Below, one piece after another: positions 34,541-46,473 of a stretch of DNA of 64,000 nucleotides. Origin of the DNA: Hysterangium stoloniferum (taxonomy: Eukaryota > Basidiomycota > Agaricomycetes > Hysterangiales > Hysterangiaceae); NCBI GenBank assembly GCA_015178975.1, contig WHVD01000001.1, forward strand, positions 2,914,001 through 2,978,000, read 5' to 3'. Numbering within the stretch: position 1 is the stretch's first letter; every line of letters begins with the position of its first letter. A model generated the notes under the pieces. It saw only the letters and a list, made by a program, of their open reading frames with translations, had not been told where the DNA came from and did no database searches. Position numbers and translations under genes: made by a program.

Positions 34541-37369
34541 TCAACGAGTTGCCCCAAGGCCAAGCTTGGTTGTCTTGACAATTGCTGTAAGTGGATCTGC
34601 TAAACCTGCTGTGGCGCCAATGCGATCCCCTTCTGACCATCTAATGTGGACAATGTCATGAGCATCGCAATGCCTAACTCTGCATAGTATACTCACCCCA
34701 TTTGCTGCAATAACTTGAAGCCAACATTCGTATCGTTGAGTCTCGGAGCAGCACCTCCAACTTCGTCGCCATCCTTATGTCGTACATACACACGAGCGGC
34801 TTTACCACTATGACCACCAACTAGCCTGGATACTTTATGCTCGTTAGTCTGAGCGACGCCCGACCTTGTGGTCTTGCTCAAGGTGATATAACGTGCTTTC
34901 TCTTTACCCTGACTTTTGCTCTTAAGCCTGAAGGCATCAGCTAACAAGTGGACCTGTCGTCTCCAATCTTTGGGTTTCGGGGGTAGCTCTAGATGCTTTA
35001 GCTCCAGATTGCTAATGAACTTGCGAATGAGGGTTTCTAATGACCCCAAACTGTCAATCGGACCAGTATAAAGTGTATCTCCTCGGATTCGGGCATTGTC
35101 TTTCCCAAATAACTTCTGTTGTTTCTTCAGAAGCTTGCCTCCATGTGACAGAGCGCCGTCGATGGTGGCCTGTTTGCGCTCAAGTTCACGAGCTTGTTTG
35201 CGTTCTGCCTTTTTAGCTCGATCACGCTCCCATTGATCACGTAGGTTAGGTGGTATATGCTTATCCTTCTTACGTGTGTCTGAACCATATGATCAATGAC
35301 GCGTGGTATCAAGGACTGGGAAGACATACTAAAGGAAATATCCTCCATTTCAACATTGTCTTTAATAAAATCTTCACTTTCGATGGCTTTACGATTACCA
35401 TGATCGGCGCTGTTATCAAGTATCTCCTGCGGGGCGGGAAGGTTTTTTTGGTCGGCCATTAACATGGCATTAGAAGGTTGGAACTTACTTCAGTTCTCTG
35501 GAAATAGGCCTCACCTCGGTCCGCCACGCTGAGGTGATGGGCGAACATGCTTGGTTCCTCGTCTGATGTGGTATTCCCATCTGCAACCGCCTTGCCAGCA
35601 GCTTTCTCTCGCATTTTCTTCAAATTAGCCTGGAACGTCCTTCTCGGCGTCTCCTCTTCAGAAGACTCGAAATCGCTGGTGTCGTACTCGCCGATCTCTC
35701 CTTGCCCAGCTTGGTTGAAGATTTCTTCTTCCTCCTCTAGGCTAGATGATCTTCTATTATCTTCCTCCTCTGGGCTAGACGATCTTCTATCTTCCTCGTC
35801 CTCATCCTGTATCTTTGCTATGTCACCAAGATCGGCAATTGTCACCACCTCCCGCAAACCAGCCAATCTACCGACAAGTGGACTTAAAGCAGCTATTTCG
35901 CCAATATCACTATCCAAATCCATACTGCCAAGACCACTTGTGACATGTCCAACGCCGTCGACTTCCTCGTCGCTAGTTCCCCATTCGACATCCGAATCTC
36001 CCACTCGTCTCTCAGATTTCCGTGTGTCGCCTCTAATAGTAGATCTTTCATGCATAGCTGCTCGCCCTGCCTGGCTGAGTCCCAAACTGAACATTGATTG
36101 ACGTTCCTCGCGCCTTCGGGCGGATGCCCGTGCCTTCTTTACCATCTTTCGAGATCGCGGAGTAGGTTTTAAGCCTGATTGGCTTCGAGCCTTGACCTGC
36201 TTGGTCAATATTTCCTCGGGGTCAGGCATCGATGTCAAGGAGAATGAGAATGATTCAACATTGTCCGTCACGATGGCTGATGAAGATGCAATGGGTGTAT
36301 ATGGTGTATGAATGTCTGAAACTCCAGACCGAAGGAGTGCGGGGGGTACGGGGGTCACAGCTCGACTTACTCGAGGGTAAGGTGCAGTATATACAATAAT
36401 TTCTTCAGTTGAATCTTCTCCAAGGGGGGCAGCACAAGTAAGTGAAGAGTCTTCTGCGACACGCGGAGGCCCGAACACAACTGGTTTTGGCACAACGTCG
36501 ATTATAAAGGACGAAGTCTCAGGTGTTTCTGTGACCGTTGTAGCAACATTAACCAACTCTGCTTCCGGGGCTTTTTCATCATCATCTAACTCGGAATTGC
36601 TATCAGAGTCGGGAGGAACACTCTGTGCTGATTCTTCGTTGTGAAATATCTTCTCGATAATGTTGGCAGAAGGAGCATTATCGTCTAGTTGTTGATCTAT
36701 GAGAATTAAGTTGATATTTTGTACATATTGCAAGATAAACAAAGTTGCAGCCCGAACGTACCTTCCTCTCCGGGGACATGGAGTATGTCTTCTACTTCTT
36801 GGAATAAAGTCTTTTGATGTTCACCAGGAACAAAGACAATTGGCTGTAACAAAGGACGGTCACGTTCCAGAATTGCTAACGGGATCCGTGGGCCTTTCGA
36901 ATAACCGAGTCCCCTTCCTCTTGGACTAGGAAATGAACCTCGAATTGGCGGTCTTCCACGATCGCCACCACCGGGAATCTGAAAAAAACCACGGCCGCGA
37001 CCACGATTGTTACCACGAGGCGTTTGAGATGATCCACGGCCACCACCACGATTGTTACCACGAGGCGTCTGAGATGATCCACGGCCGCCACCGCGTGCAA
37101 CGTTCCCATTACTCACTGGTTGCAGAGTGTGATCCAGGGTAAAGTCTGCATAGGTATAAATTCAAGCCAGTTGACCGTGAAAGGTCTTCAGTACCTTCAT
37201 AGTTTCCCTCAAACACTAATGTCCCATCTCCATAAAGGGGATCGTTGAATCGTTTACCCCGGAAGGCTCCTCGACCACCCCCCTGGGTGCCTCGACCACC
37301 TCCCCCTCTCCCTCGTCCATGTGAAGAGTTCTGGTTTGTTCCTCTGTTATTTCCTCGTCCGCGCGGCAT
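34541..37369 (-). CDS. SQS1: SQS1-type protein with R3H and G-patch domains
   Basis: Nuclear/nucleolar RNA-processing cofactor; its yeast homologue (Sqs1/Pfa1) stimulates the DEAH helicase Prp43 through its G-patch. Six exons: 37369-37195, 37145-36762, 36696-35489, 35426-35330, 35279-34697 and 34640-34541, all phases agreeing. The N-terminus is RGG-rich (MPRGRGNNRG, repeated SQTPRGNNRG), typical of RNA binders. A long acidic middle includes DVEWGTSDEEVDG. A basic coiled segment (DRAKKAERKQARELERKQAT) precedes the R3H domain (LETLIRKFISN, KEKARYITLSK). The G-patch is at the very end (VGFKLLQQMGWSEGDRIGA, LADPLTAIVK, KLGLGATR) and is split by the last intron. About 850 aa, normal for the family. 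Confidence 0.5.
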
Positions 37370-37681
37370 ATGAGAAAGGATGTAAGTGCAGCGATAATTC
37401 TGGTTTGATGAATATGAGAAGTAAAAAGATCTCTGTCATCAGATATGTCCGAGTCAGCAAGAGAGTCAGGGTTTGCCGAAGGGACTGACGTACTTGGTAA
37501 AATCAAGACAAGAAAATATCTATGTTTCTAAATATTAAAGAGGGTATGTATTTCAAAACGTACGAAGTCGGTTGGGGTGGCTTGTAATATAAAGCCTTAT
37601 CCACAATCGGAGTATTCAGACTCCGCTCTGTGGCATTCCGGCAATCACCGTCACTGGTATCATCACTCTTGTAACATCTTA
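37370..37681. promoter_or_regulatory. Divergent promoter SQS1 / SNX3
   Basis: 312 bp between the two start codons, so a shared bidirectional promoter is likely. I see no TATA box in a convincing place and no ACGCG core. Confidence 0.5.
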
Positions 37682-38350
37682 ATGACCACTGCATCCCCAT
37701 TTTTCCGCCTTGGTTTCGACGATGGAGGAACTGCTGGACGAGAACAGACTGTAATAGAAGATGCCTTATTATTTTAAATATGTGGCTGACGTGCATTGCA
37801 GATAGAGGAGATGTATAGCGTGCCGGAGAGCTTCTTGGAGATTGAGGTTCGTAACCCTCAAACACATGGTGAATTAGAATTCCAGCTGGCTCTGTTCTAT
37901 TCTCTAAGCTCTTATTACAGGATTTGGAAGGAAGATGTACACCGATTATGAAATTATGTGCAAGGTATTGCTGAAGTGAAGTTGAAGTCTCTCACCACTA
38001 ATTGAAATCATAGACCAACATTCCTGCATTCAAATTACGGCACTCCATCGTTCGTCGGCGTTACTCAGATTTCGAAGCATTCCGTGATATTCTTGAGCGC
38101 GAATCCACTCGTGTAAACATCCCCCCTCTGCCAGGAAAGGTGTTCACCAACAGGTTTTCCGACGAGGTTATTGAGAGCAGAAGAGAAGGTTTAGAAAGAT
38201 TTTTGAGCATAGTTGCCGGTCATCCTCTCCTCCAGGTATTTACTTTTTAACTTCTCTTTATTCAAGTGATTCATCTCTGTTTAGACAGGAAGTAAAGTGC
38301 TGTGCGCATTCCTCCAGGATCCGGCTTGGGACAAAGCCCAATGGATGTAA
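37682..38350 (+). CDS. SNX3: Sorting nexin-3 (SNX3/GRD19)
   Basis: Early-endosome PX-domain protein that binds PI3P and works with retromer to return cargo to the Golgi. Five exons: 37682-37750, 37802-37868, 37921-37964, 38014-38235 and 38285-38350. After a short N-terminus ([19 protein letters not shown]) comes the highly conserved [20 protein letters not shown], then [31 protein letters not shown] with the PI3P-binding RRYSDF, the Pro loop [10 protein letters not shown], and the end [17 protein letters not shown]. About 155 aa, a nearly bare PX domain as in yeast Grd19. Identification is certain. Confidence 0.5.
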
Positions 38351-39074
38351 TGTTCTACCTGGATTTTGTCTGTTATGGATTTGTTCTTGCATTTACCTCA
38401 TATTCATGTACCCGCTATTATGATCTGGCGATTGTGTAATATAAGTTCCCTTTTGGAATCACCAATTTTCAGCGATTGTTGATCTTGTTGCGCAAAACTA
38501 CTGGTACCAAAAAAAATAATTCACTGACAGTAGGGTTAATACTCTGTTAAGGATAATTGATGCAAGTGTGCCGTTGTCAAGGACTGGAATATGGGCCAAG
38601 CACCCGGCAGCGACATATAATAATTTTAAATGAAGGCCAACCCATCAATCTGGCCAGTTACATTCCATTAACACAGCATAGCACTAAAGAGTGATCTTCG
38701 ATCTCATAATACAGCTGAAAACTCACGGGAAACGTCAATTTTTGTCTAAAACGCTATGTCTTCGTTGTGTTTTCGGAAAAATTTAATGTTTTTGATGTAT
38801 TCCGAGCCAATTCCGGGATTGAAAGTTAGCCTGTAGGCGGTATATTTTATATAAAGAATTTGGCGCACAAAACCGACAAATGAAACCGACAAAATTGTCA
38901 ATAAGTGCCGAGTACCAGGCTTTAACTATAAATGGGACGTGTCGCCGATTATCGATCCGATCTTGTGGTTTCATTGACGTCTTCTTTACGTTTTCCCGTG
39001 ACCCTTACTCAAATTTGTCTGAGCTGATTTCTACTACCTACTCGTCCAATCTTTTAGTACACTAGCTGAATCCT
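38351..39074. other. Intergenic region
   Basis: 3' region of SNX3 and promoter of the SDR gene. No gene or repeat recognised. Confidence 0.5.
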
Positions 39075-40387
39075 ATGTCCTCCAAGACTCTTTTCTTCTT
39101 GGGTGCTACAGGGTATATTGGAGGTAAGCTTCTGTCTATTTTCGCCATCATTTGCTCTTGAATCGATCAACTCTAAACAGGATCACTGCTTAAGGGAATC
39201 ATCAACATCCATCCACACATTTTGGTCACTGCGTTAGTTCGTAAGGAGAAGGACATACAGTCTGTTAAGGCGTTTGGAGTTTCCAATGTCATCATAGGGT
39301 CGCACCAGGACCTTGAGAAGATACAGCAACTCGCCGCTCGCTCAGACATCGTTGTGAACGCAGCAGATGCAGATGACCTCCCCCTCACCAAGGCTATTCT
39401 CGAAGGCTTTAAATCTCAATCAAAAACATCTAGTAACAAACCGATTCTTATCCATACAAGTGGGACTGGCGTTGTGAGCGATGATGCCGAAGGCGAGTTC
39501 GCACCGAGTGGTCAGAAGATTTGGAACGTAAGATCAAAAATTATTGATCTTAATCGAATGCTTTTATCAATATTCATTTATTCATTTTTATTGTAGGATA
39601 ATATTGAAGATGATATCCGTAGCATTCCTCCTGAGCAACCTCACCGACTTGTCGATTTGGAGTGACTGCATTCATAAACTTTAAATCACGTAGTGATAAG
39701 CTCATGGTTATGCTTTAGGATTTTTCGAGCAGATGAACGGCAGCACTGTTCTGCATACATTATCGCACCCAGTACAATCTACGGCATTGGTTCAGGGCCT
39801 GTAAATAAGATTTCTCAGGTACTACCCCTTTTCACCCACACTATTGCAGCTATCTTATTTTATTAGCAAATTCCTGGTGCTGTTCGGGTAGCAATTGAAC
39901 ACAAGCAAGCTGTGTACATTGGAAAAGGTACAAACAAGTGGAATAATGTGAGGGTCCCGTAGCCTTGGATCTCTATTTTGTTTCTGAATCAACATCTAGG
40001 TTCATATCAATGATCTCATAGAACTTTATCTCCTCGTATTTTCCCGAGCATTATCTGGAACAAAGGAATCCAGTTCATACGCAAAGTTTTATTTTGGCAG
40101 CGTTTATGAGCATGTGTGGGGAGATATTATCCGGCAAATTGGTCAAATTCTCTATGAGAAAGGCATTCTACCCAGCGCAGAAGCGAAAAGCGTAACGTTA
40201 AAGCAGGAACCCAATCTCAGGCAAGTCTTCTGGCCTTCTCATTCGTGCTACATATGATTTCTCTTTTAGAAGTGTGGCCAGCAACTCGAGAAGTACGTCT
40301 GACCGAGCCTTCGCACTCGGATGGAAACCGAAATCGAAGTCCATTGAAGAGACTCTCGAGGAAGACGTAACTGCGACATTGGCATAA
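39075..40387 (+). CDS. NAD(P)-binding Rossmann-fold protein (atypical SDR / epimerase-like)
   Basis: Cytosolic atypical short-chain dehydrogenase of the NmrA/nucleoside-sugar-epimerase-like group; substrate unknown. Seven exons: 39075-39123, 39181-39527, 39597-39661, 39719-39818, 39867-39947, 40000-40220 and 40270-40387. The cofactor motif is right at the N-terminus (FFLGATGYIGG, i.e. GxxGxxG) and is split by intron 1. Next come VTALVRKE, then DIVVNAADADD and a conserved ILIHTSGTGVV. A later YIIAPSTIYG is where epimerase-type enzymes shape the substrate pocket. The C-terminal ALGWKPKSKSIEET matches the common GWxP motif near the end of this group. The last intron appears to use a GC donor (GCAAGT). 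Length, about 330 aa, is usual. Confidence 0.5.
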
Positions 40388-40513
40388 TGAACACTATCTG
40401 TAGGTTGTGTAGTCAAGATGCTAGTAGTGGAATGATGGTGTCATATGAGCCCTAAGGAGGGTGTACAGTAGTAAAACAACAACAATATGCAATTGACAAT
40501 TTGCGAATCACTT

Positions 40514-40860
40514 TTATCGACGCTCTGTGTCGAGGGCAGTGTTAGGCTTGAGGAGGTCCATCGCGTCCAGGTTATACTGAACATTTTTCCTATATCGCGT
40601 GGCTAGGTCTGCCGTCTGGTTCACATCTTCATTGGCGATGCTTATTTGCTAATACCGGTATGATGAGTGCCTTCAGATAATTGCCACGACGCTACGTACT
40701 TTGACGCATTTGTTCAATTCAGTTATCAATTCATTACATTTCTCCTGTTTAATGGAATGAATATAGATTAAGGCTGCCTAACTTGAACAAGGCAACGCAC
40801 CACATTCTTGATTATCCTCTCTAACAGTATAGCCTGCTTTTCTGCATGGGGGTTCTCCAT
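40514..40860 (-). CDS. DAD4: DASH complex subunit DAD4
   Basis: Small subunit of the DASH/Dam1 ring that couples kinetochores to spindle microtubules in fungi. Three exons: 40860-40801, 40744-40700 and 40648-40514, giving 79 aa. The N-terminus MENPHAEKQAILLERIIKNV is nearly the family consensus, followed by EKCNELITELNKCVKQIS and the C-terminal LATRYRKNVQYNLDAMD, LLKP. It is mostly helical coiled coil, as expected. It shares a 56-bp promoter with the divergent SEA4 gene. The second subunit of the same complex in this window is ASK1 at 55729-57752. Confidence 0.5.
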
Positions 40861-40916
40861 GAAATCGGGCGGTGGGTGCTTGTGTACGCGTTCGCGTTTG
40901 CTTATACCTCATCAGT
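40861..40916. promoter_or_regulatory. 56-bp divergent promoter DAD4 / SEA4 with tandem ACGCG cores
   Basis: Only 56 bp separate the two start codons. On the minus strand it reads AACGCGAACGCGT, i.e. two ACGCG cores; ACGCGT (40886-40891) equals the yeast MluI cell-cycle box bound by MBF. 5' leaders must overlap the opposite coding sequence or be extremely short. Confidence 0.5.
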
Positions 40917-43900
40917 ATGTTGCCCCCGGAAAAGAAGATATCATGGCATCCAACACGAGCGAATCGTTTTGTTGTCGGTGGCTGTGGTCCAATAGGTCAA
41001 ATAAAGATGTATGATTGGGATGGTAAATCTGAGATAACTGAAGTCACGACTTTGGGAGATCTTCAGCACATGAAAGTACGCACGATTCACGATAATATTT
41101 CTAATGGTCTGATATATTTCTTCTAATAAATAGTGTTTTGCCTTGTCACCGCATCCCCTTGATACCGATTTGGTGGCAGTGGGCAACAGTCTTGGGAAAG
41201 TAGATCTAATGCGATTCTCTGCGTCGCATCCACCAAACTCTATAAGGAGTTCCATTGTCACACCCCTACCTGTTCGCACGTCGAGGGCATGTAATGCTTT
41301 GGCCTTCTCTCATTTTGACCCCAACTATTTAGCTGTTGGACTCGATAAAGTTCGTGGTGACCCAAGCTTGGTTATATGGGATATTGAATCAGCATTGAGC
41401 AAGAGTGGGGAGAATGTCATTAAATCTAGTTTTCCACGCCCTCAACCCCCTCTTCCACGATCTGGGAAGTTCGACAATCATGTATTGCAACAATGGCTAC
41501 ACAATGAGGTTGTAACTTCGTTGGCGTTCCTTCCTCAAACGACAAGCCTACTTATCGCTGGCGTGAGCCATAGATGGATAAGGCTGTTTGATTTGCGTGC
41601 AAGTCAAACTAATAACAACCCACAGTCTACTGCAACGAAGTCTGTACACGGCATTACAACGGACCCTTTTGATTCTAATCGATTTGCATGTTTTGGTGAT
41701 GATGGCGCTGTTAGGATTTGGGATCACAGGAAGTTTTCTACCCCACTTCTGACATTTACAGAAAGGGAGGCGATTGCCGATGGTGCCAATCCCCGTGGAA
41801 TGAGTCCTATCTCGGGCATGGAGTTTTGCAGCACCCGTAGAGGGACTCTGGCGACTTTGGAGAAAGACTCCTTTGTCGTTCGGTTCTGGGATACAACTCG
41901 CGCTACAGTGACGGAACAACGTAGCTCGAGTACTCCCGAACCGACACAAGAGGAAGTTGCGCCAAGTAAGATATCAAAGTTGGCACGCTTGCCATGGACT
42001 ACGCCAAATACAGAGTCCCAACATTTGCCTTCACATGGAAAACAAACTGTTCGCGGCGAGCAGCTGATTCTTTGTAACACACGTACCTGTAAGCAGTCCT
42101 AAGTTATGTCAAAGGCACGACTGAATCTTTACAAGCTGCAAGTTTTTTGGGAGCGCTGTCTTCTTTCGTTTGCATCCCTAACACTCATTCGCGTGGCAAT
42201 GAATATAGCGTGGCAGTTGTTACCAAAGAGGGTGACCTGAATATGCAAACCATGCACGATCCGCCCCAACCTCAATGGAGCTCTCGTGGAGAGTTGTCCA
42301 TTGGTGCCGGGCGAACTTACCAAGTTTATCAACCCTTTAACGATGAAGAACCTATTTCTGATCCTTGGAACGTTGTGCCGCGAGAGCAACGATCACGCAA
42401 AGCATCCCCATTCAGCTCGATTCGGGGAAGACGAGAGGCTTCGAAAGCTCAAATTCTTTCTGAAAAGTTTCCAGCTGGAGAGTCTAGTAATGTTCTTAAC
42501 CTTGATATTACAAACACATATAGTTCAGCCTCCATGAAGCGATTTGGTTTGGATATATCTCCAGCTCCAGATGCAACTCCTCGTCCGGGCCAGTTGGAAC
42601 TCCGTCGAGATGTTAATCCAGCAGATAGCAGGGGAAAACCCGATGGAAATGTTGAATCCAAGCCCTCTCGCCGGTCTCTTTCTCGTGGCAAGCTTTCTCT
42701 AAGCGCACGAGCTACTCGGCGAGTCATTACAGATGATATATCTATGGTCATTAGGCGTCGAGCTCTTCAAGGATATGGTCTAGAAAACGTCCGTAATCGC
42801 CTGAATCGCTGATTCCAACTCATTGTTCTATGTTAGGTTGTTCACAATGCCAGTATTGTACGTGCTGAGCCATTTCATGGAGAGACCCTCTCAGAATTAT
42901 GGTCTTGGATCGAAAGTAAGCGGGCTATGCTTCTTTTTATCTCTTTAATCTTAGTTTTTTAGGTTCGAGGACTGTACTTTCAAGTGGCCCATCGCAAATT
43001 CACGGGTATGAGTTCGCAAATCAAGGTGTTCTTGGGATATGGGAGGGTTTTCCACCCGCAACCCGTGCTCCCTCCGTGGAACCGGATCCGAAGTTTGAGG
43101 CGTTGCGCCATGAAATAGAAACGTCTCTTCTGGCACTTCGGGACGGCGAAGGTGACGGCTATCGTACGCCTAGTCGACATAAATCACACCGCTCTGTGCG
43201 TCGTAACCAGTCCCCGGCTGATCAATTGCACGGCGACTTCGCAGCTGCAGTCCACACTTTGAACACTCGACGTGGATATGATCGTGCCACTGTGGCGAAG
43301 ATTCCTGCATCTACCTCTAAGACAGCTCAGAGACGGTTTTGTCTCACGTTGTGCGGATGGAACCAAGGGGACGAGGAGTTAATACGAGTTGCCTCTTGGT
43401 ATGTCAAATTTTATCTAGTGGATTTTACTGGTTTCATTTTCTTTAGTTGGGAGAAGGAGGGACAGCTTACACGTGCCGCATGCTGGTTATTATTTATTGA
43501 TCATCAAGACAAAGCCATAGAATGTTTGATGCGGAGTGACGGTGGGTCACGTCTCTGACACTTAGTTATTTGCCGACGGTCAACTTTTTGTGGTCTTAGA
43601 CGAGCGACTACGGATCATGTCGGGCACTATAGCAGCGTTGTCAGGGCAGCGCAGCACACCAAACCAATCAAGAGAGCATTATAATCGGCTCATAGTCCGT
43701 ATCGAGGTTCGTACACCCTCTCATCTGCCTGGTGTATGCTGTCTTATGTCTACGCACCCATTGAGGACCCATATTTGCGGGTCATGCTCACGCATGTGGC
43801 GTTGGAGGACTGGTCAGAGATATTACAAGAAGAGTCACTCCCATTACGCGAGCGCCTAGCTATTGCTGTCCGTTTTTTAGATGATCGAGCGTTATCATCG

Positions 43901-44695
43901 TACCTTCGTCAGCTGACAGACAAATTTCGCATACATGGCGATATAGAAGGTCTTATCCTCACAGGACTGACACCACTTGGCTTCGAAGTTCTCCAGGGAT
44001 ATGTAGACAGTACAGGGGATGTGCAGACAGCATCTATCCTTGCGGCGTTTGTCTGTCCGGGCATATTCAAGGACATGCGCGCAGATCGATGGCTGGAGGC
44101 ATACCACTCGCTCCTTGACGGATGGAAATTGTTCCATCATCGATGTCAATTTGATATTTCAAGGGGAAAGATTCTCAAAGACGCTATGGTGAAGGAGGAA
44201 ATACCATCTTTTGACTGGGTGCCGCCACAGCTCGCTGTGAGATGTGGGTTTTGTAAGAAAACTATCAGCTCTTGTGCTCCCATGGCCGGTCCTAGCGGCC
44301 GAAAAAGGGTACGTCAGCTCGCTCGTATTCAATTATTTTTGGGTATTAAATCTAGATGCAGGTTAATAGCTGTCAGAGTTGCGGCAGGTCTCTTCCACGT
44401 TGCGCTATCTGCCTCACTACGCTTGGTCTCGGATTCGATTTGGCCCGTGATACAGAGCTTGCTGAGGGCCCGGAGGTGAAGGGTATGTCACGAGAAACCC
44501 CTTTATGCCTATTTTAAGCTACTTTTTTCAGATACCATCGATGATGCCCTTGTCTTCTGCCAGACCTGTAAACATGGCGGCCATATCTCTCACATGCTCG
44601 AATGGTTTTATGGGCATGCTGGTGCAGACTCTCAGGGGACGTTGCATGATAGATGTCCTGTCGCTGGTTGCGACTGTCGTTGTGCGTTAGAGTAA
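40917..44695 (+). CDS. SEA4: SEA4/MIOS, WD40-RING subunit of the SEACAT/GATOR2 complex
   Basis: Vacuolar-membrane subunit of SEACAT (GATOR2), which relieves SEACIT inhibition of TORC1 when amino acids are plentiful. Ten exons: 40917-41075, 41134-42088, 42136-42788, 42837-42915, 42963-43398, 43447-43541, 43600-43706, 43766-44308, 44362-44482 and 44532-44695; the sum is an exact codon multiple (1103 aa). The N-terminal beta propeller starts ISWHPTRANRFVVGG and holds WD-type blades (DPSLVIWDIES, GDDGAVRIWDHRKF, FVVRFWDTTR). The middle is a helical solenoid (DPYLRVMLTHVALEDWSEIL). The C-terminus is a zinc ribbon plus RING-like module: CGFCKKTI, SCQSCGRSLPRCAICL, CQTCKHGGHISHM and DRCPVAGCDCRC. 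The donor of intron 3 (GTCCGT) is weak. The start ATG is the first one in the conserved frame. Confidence 0.5.
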
Positions 44696-45229
44696 TTATA
44701 TCACGGCATAATTTATAGCCATTCAGTGTGTACCCGTTATCGTTATTGGAAACATTCATATGCACAACTTCTCAACTTGATATATTTACTTATTTTAGGC
44801 AGTAACTTTTAATGAGATTATCGGTTTTATGGTATCAAACTCTGGAGCGCTGCGAGATAGGTTACGAAGAACAAGTTATCATACCTCCTTGCTGCGCTGT
44901 GGAGTGGTTTGTTGGGGGCTTAATAGCCCATTATATTATAACTATCTGGTTTTTGATACTATTACTCCTTTGAAAAGTGCATTACTACTTGATTCTTGTA
45001 CATACATATCTACACCGGTTTTGCTAAAGTCAACTTGTTAATTATTGCCCATTGGAACTTTTATGAGTCTGGTAAGACCTACAATGGGCAAGCATTTTTT
45101 ATCATTCATTTTGTCCATGTAAACAAATATAAAGCTTTTTTGGACACAGAATCAGTACAGCCTTATTGGTGGCCTTGTATATTTAATGACATTAATCTTA
45201 TTAACACCATCTGTTCATGAATAATTACT
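44696..45229. other. AT-rich 3' flank
   Basis: Downstream of SEA4; no gene. Marks the passage into the second transposon island. Confidence 0.5.
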
Positions 45230-45786
45230 ATCAAAGGTTTTCCCCACAGAGCATTAGTATCATCCTTGCAGGTATTACTGCTAGGATCCTATCATTTCGG
45301 ACCTCCACAACTTGGTTTTACCCTGGTAACCCTCCAGCACCCTGCTATTGGTATCCCTGACCATGGTGTCACTGCCTGCAGCACCCATTATAACTTCTCA
45401 CTTCCTTGATTGGCCTTCTGATCATCCATCACACCTTTGTATTAAAACCCCCCTCATGTATGCTATAGTTCTCCAGTTCAAATATCAACTTAGAATGACT
45501 TAGAACAACTTAGATTACCCTCCTCTTGTTTAAGTCCCTTTACTCTTCTTCTCTTAATACTCTCAAGACATCATTGGCAAGCTGTGGCTCTTACCCACAT
45601 GACTCTTAGTATTTTGGCCCTCTGGTTGATTGAGCTAAGTGTTGTCTTTAGTCTCCATCATACTATCTACTCTGTTTGAAATACCAGAGCACCCTAACAG
45701 TTTGTGTGAGGGCACAACACACAAGTTGAAGCCAAGCTCCATTTGTTATATATAGTGTCAGACCTCTTAACTAGTACAATTTCTAT
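45230..45786 (+). mobile_element. LTR family 2 fragment, plus orientation
   Basis: About 550 bp related to the reverse complement of 52850-53640 (shared ACTCTTAGTATTTTGGCCC, TACCAGAGCACCCTAACAG). It carries the conserved LTR motif in reverse (ACACACAAGTTGAAGCC near 45720). Truncated by the following LTR. Fossil without coding sequence. Confidence 0.5.
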
Positions 45787-46449
45787 TGTTAGTCCTCGTA
45801 AAGAACAGAAAACTGACTGATGTCAGTAGGCTGATGGGGACTGAACGGAAGGACTTGGCTTCAGCTTATATGCTGCACCCTTGCAATTTACCATCGGGTG
45901 TCCTTAAATTTCAGGCAGGCAGAAAACTAGTTCTGTCAAACAATCCTCTCAGTAAGTCACTGATCAGACGCTGAAGGATAGTCAAGGGTTGGATCGAAGG
46001 GACAGAGGGTCAGAGGCCGAGGGTGAGCAAGTGCAAGCAAAGGTGGAGAGCAGGATAATTAGAGTGAGACTATGAGAGTGTTCTGAGTCAATATTCTGAT
46101 TGTCCTAATACTATGATACATGAGCAGCTTATGTATATATGGAAATCTGGCACTTATCCAAATGAGAACAGAACAAAGGAAAGTACTAATGGAGAAGGTG
46201 GAACTACATATAGAGTGACGCAAAAACAGAGAATGATAGACGGAATATTATAAATCTGGACATAGACTACTACAGGGGTGGAAAAGGCATAAACTGGTTG
46301 TATAGGATAAGGGGCAGATGGAAATACCAATCGGGAACAATGGAGGTACTTAATGGGGTTAGTCGGGATACTGACGGTTTGCGAGTGATTGGAGTTTAGT
46401 GTGAGGTCCGATCGGGGCCAATGGTGTGCTGAGCGCACAGGTCATAACA
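45787..46449 (-). mobile_element. Solo LTR related to family 1
   Basis: About 660 bp, TGTTAG to TCATAACA as read on plus, in minus orientation. It contains CTTCAGCTTATATGCTGCACC near 45860 and shares the TCTGAGT(C)AATATTCTGATTG stretch with the family-1 LTRs but is clearly diverged. No matching target duplication seen; old. Confidence 0.5.
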
Positions 46450-46473
46450 GTCCTCTGACATAGATACCATTTG

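Noticed and set aside
43707-43765. Frameshift in SEA4 between exons 7 and 8
   Set aside because: A 59-nt intron (GTTCGT to TTGAG) joins VRIE directly to DPYLRVML in frame, so no lesion is needed.
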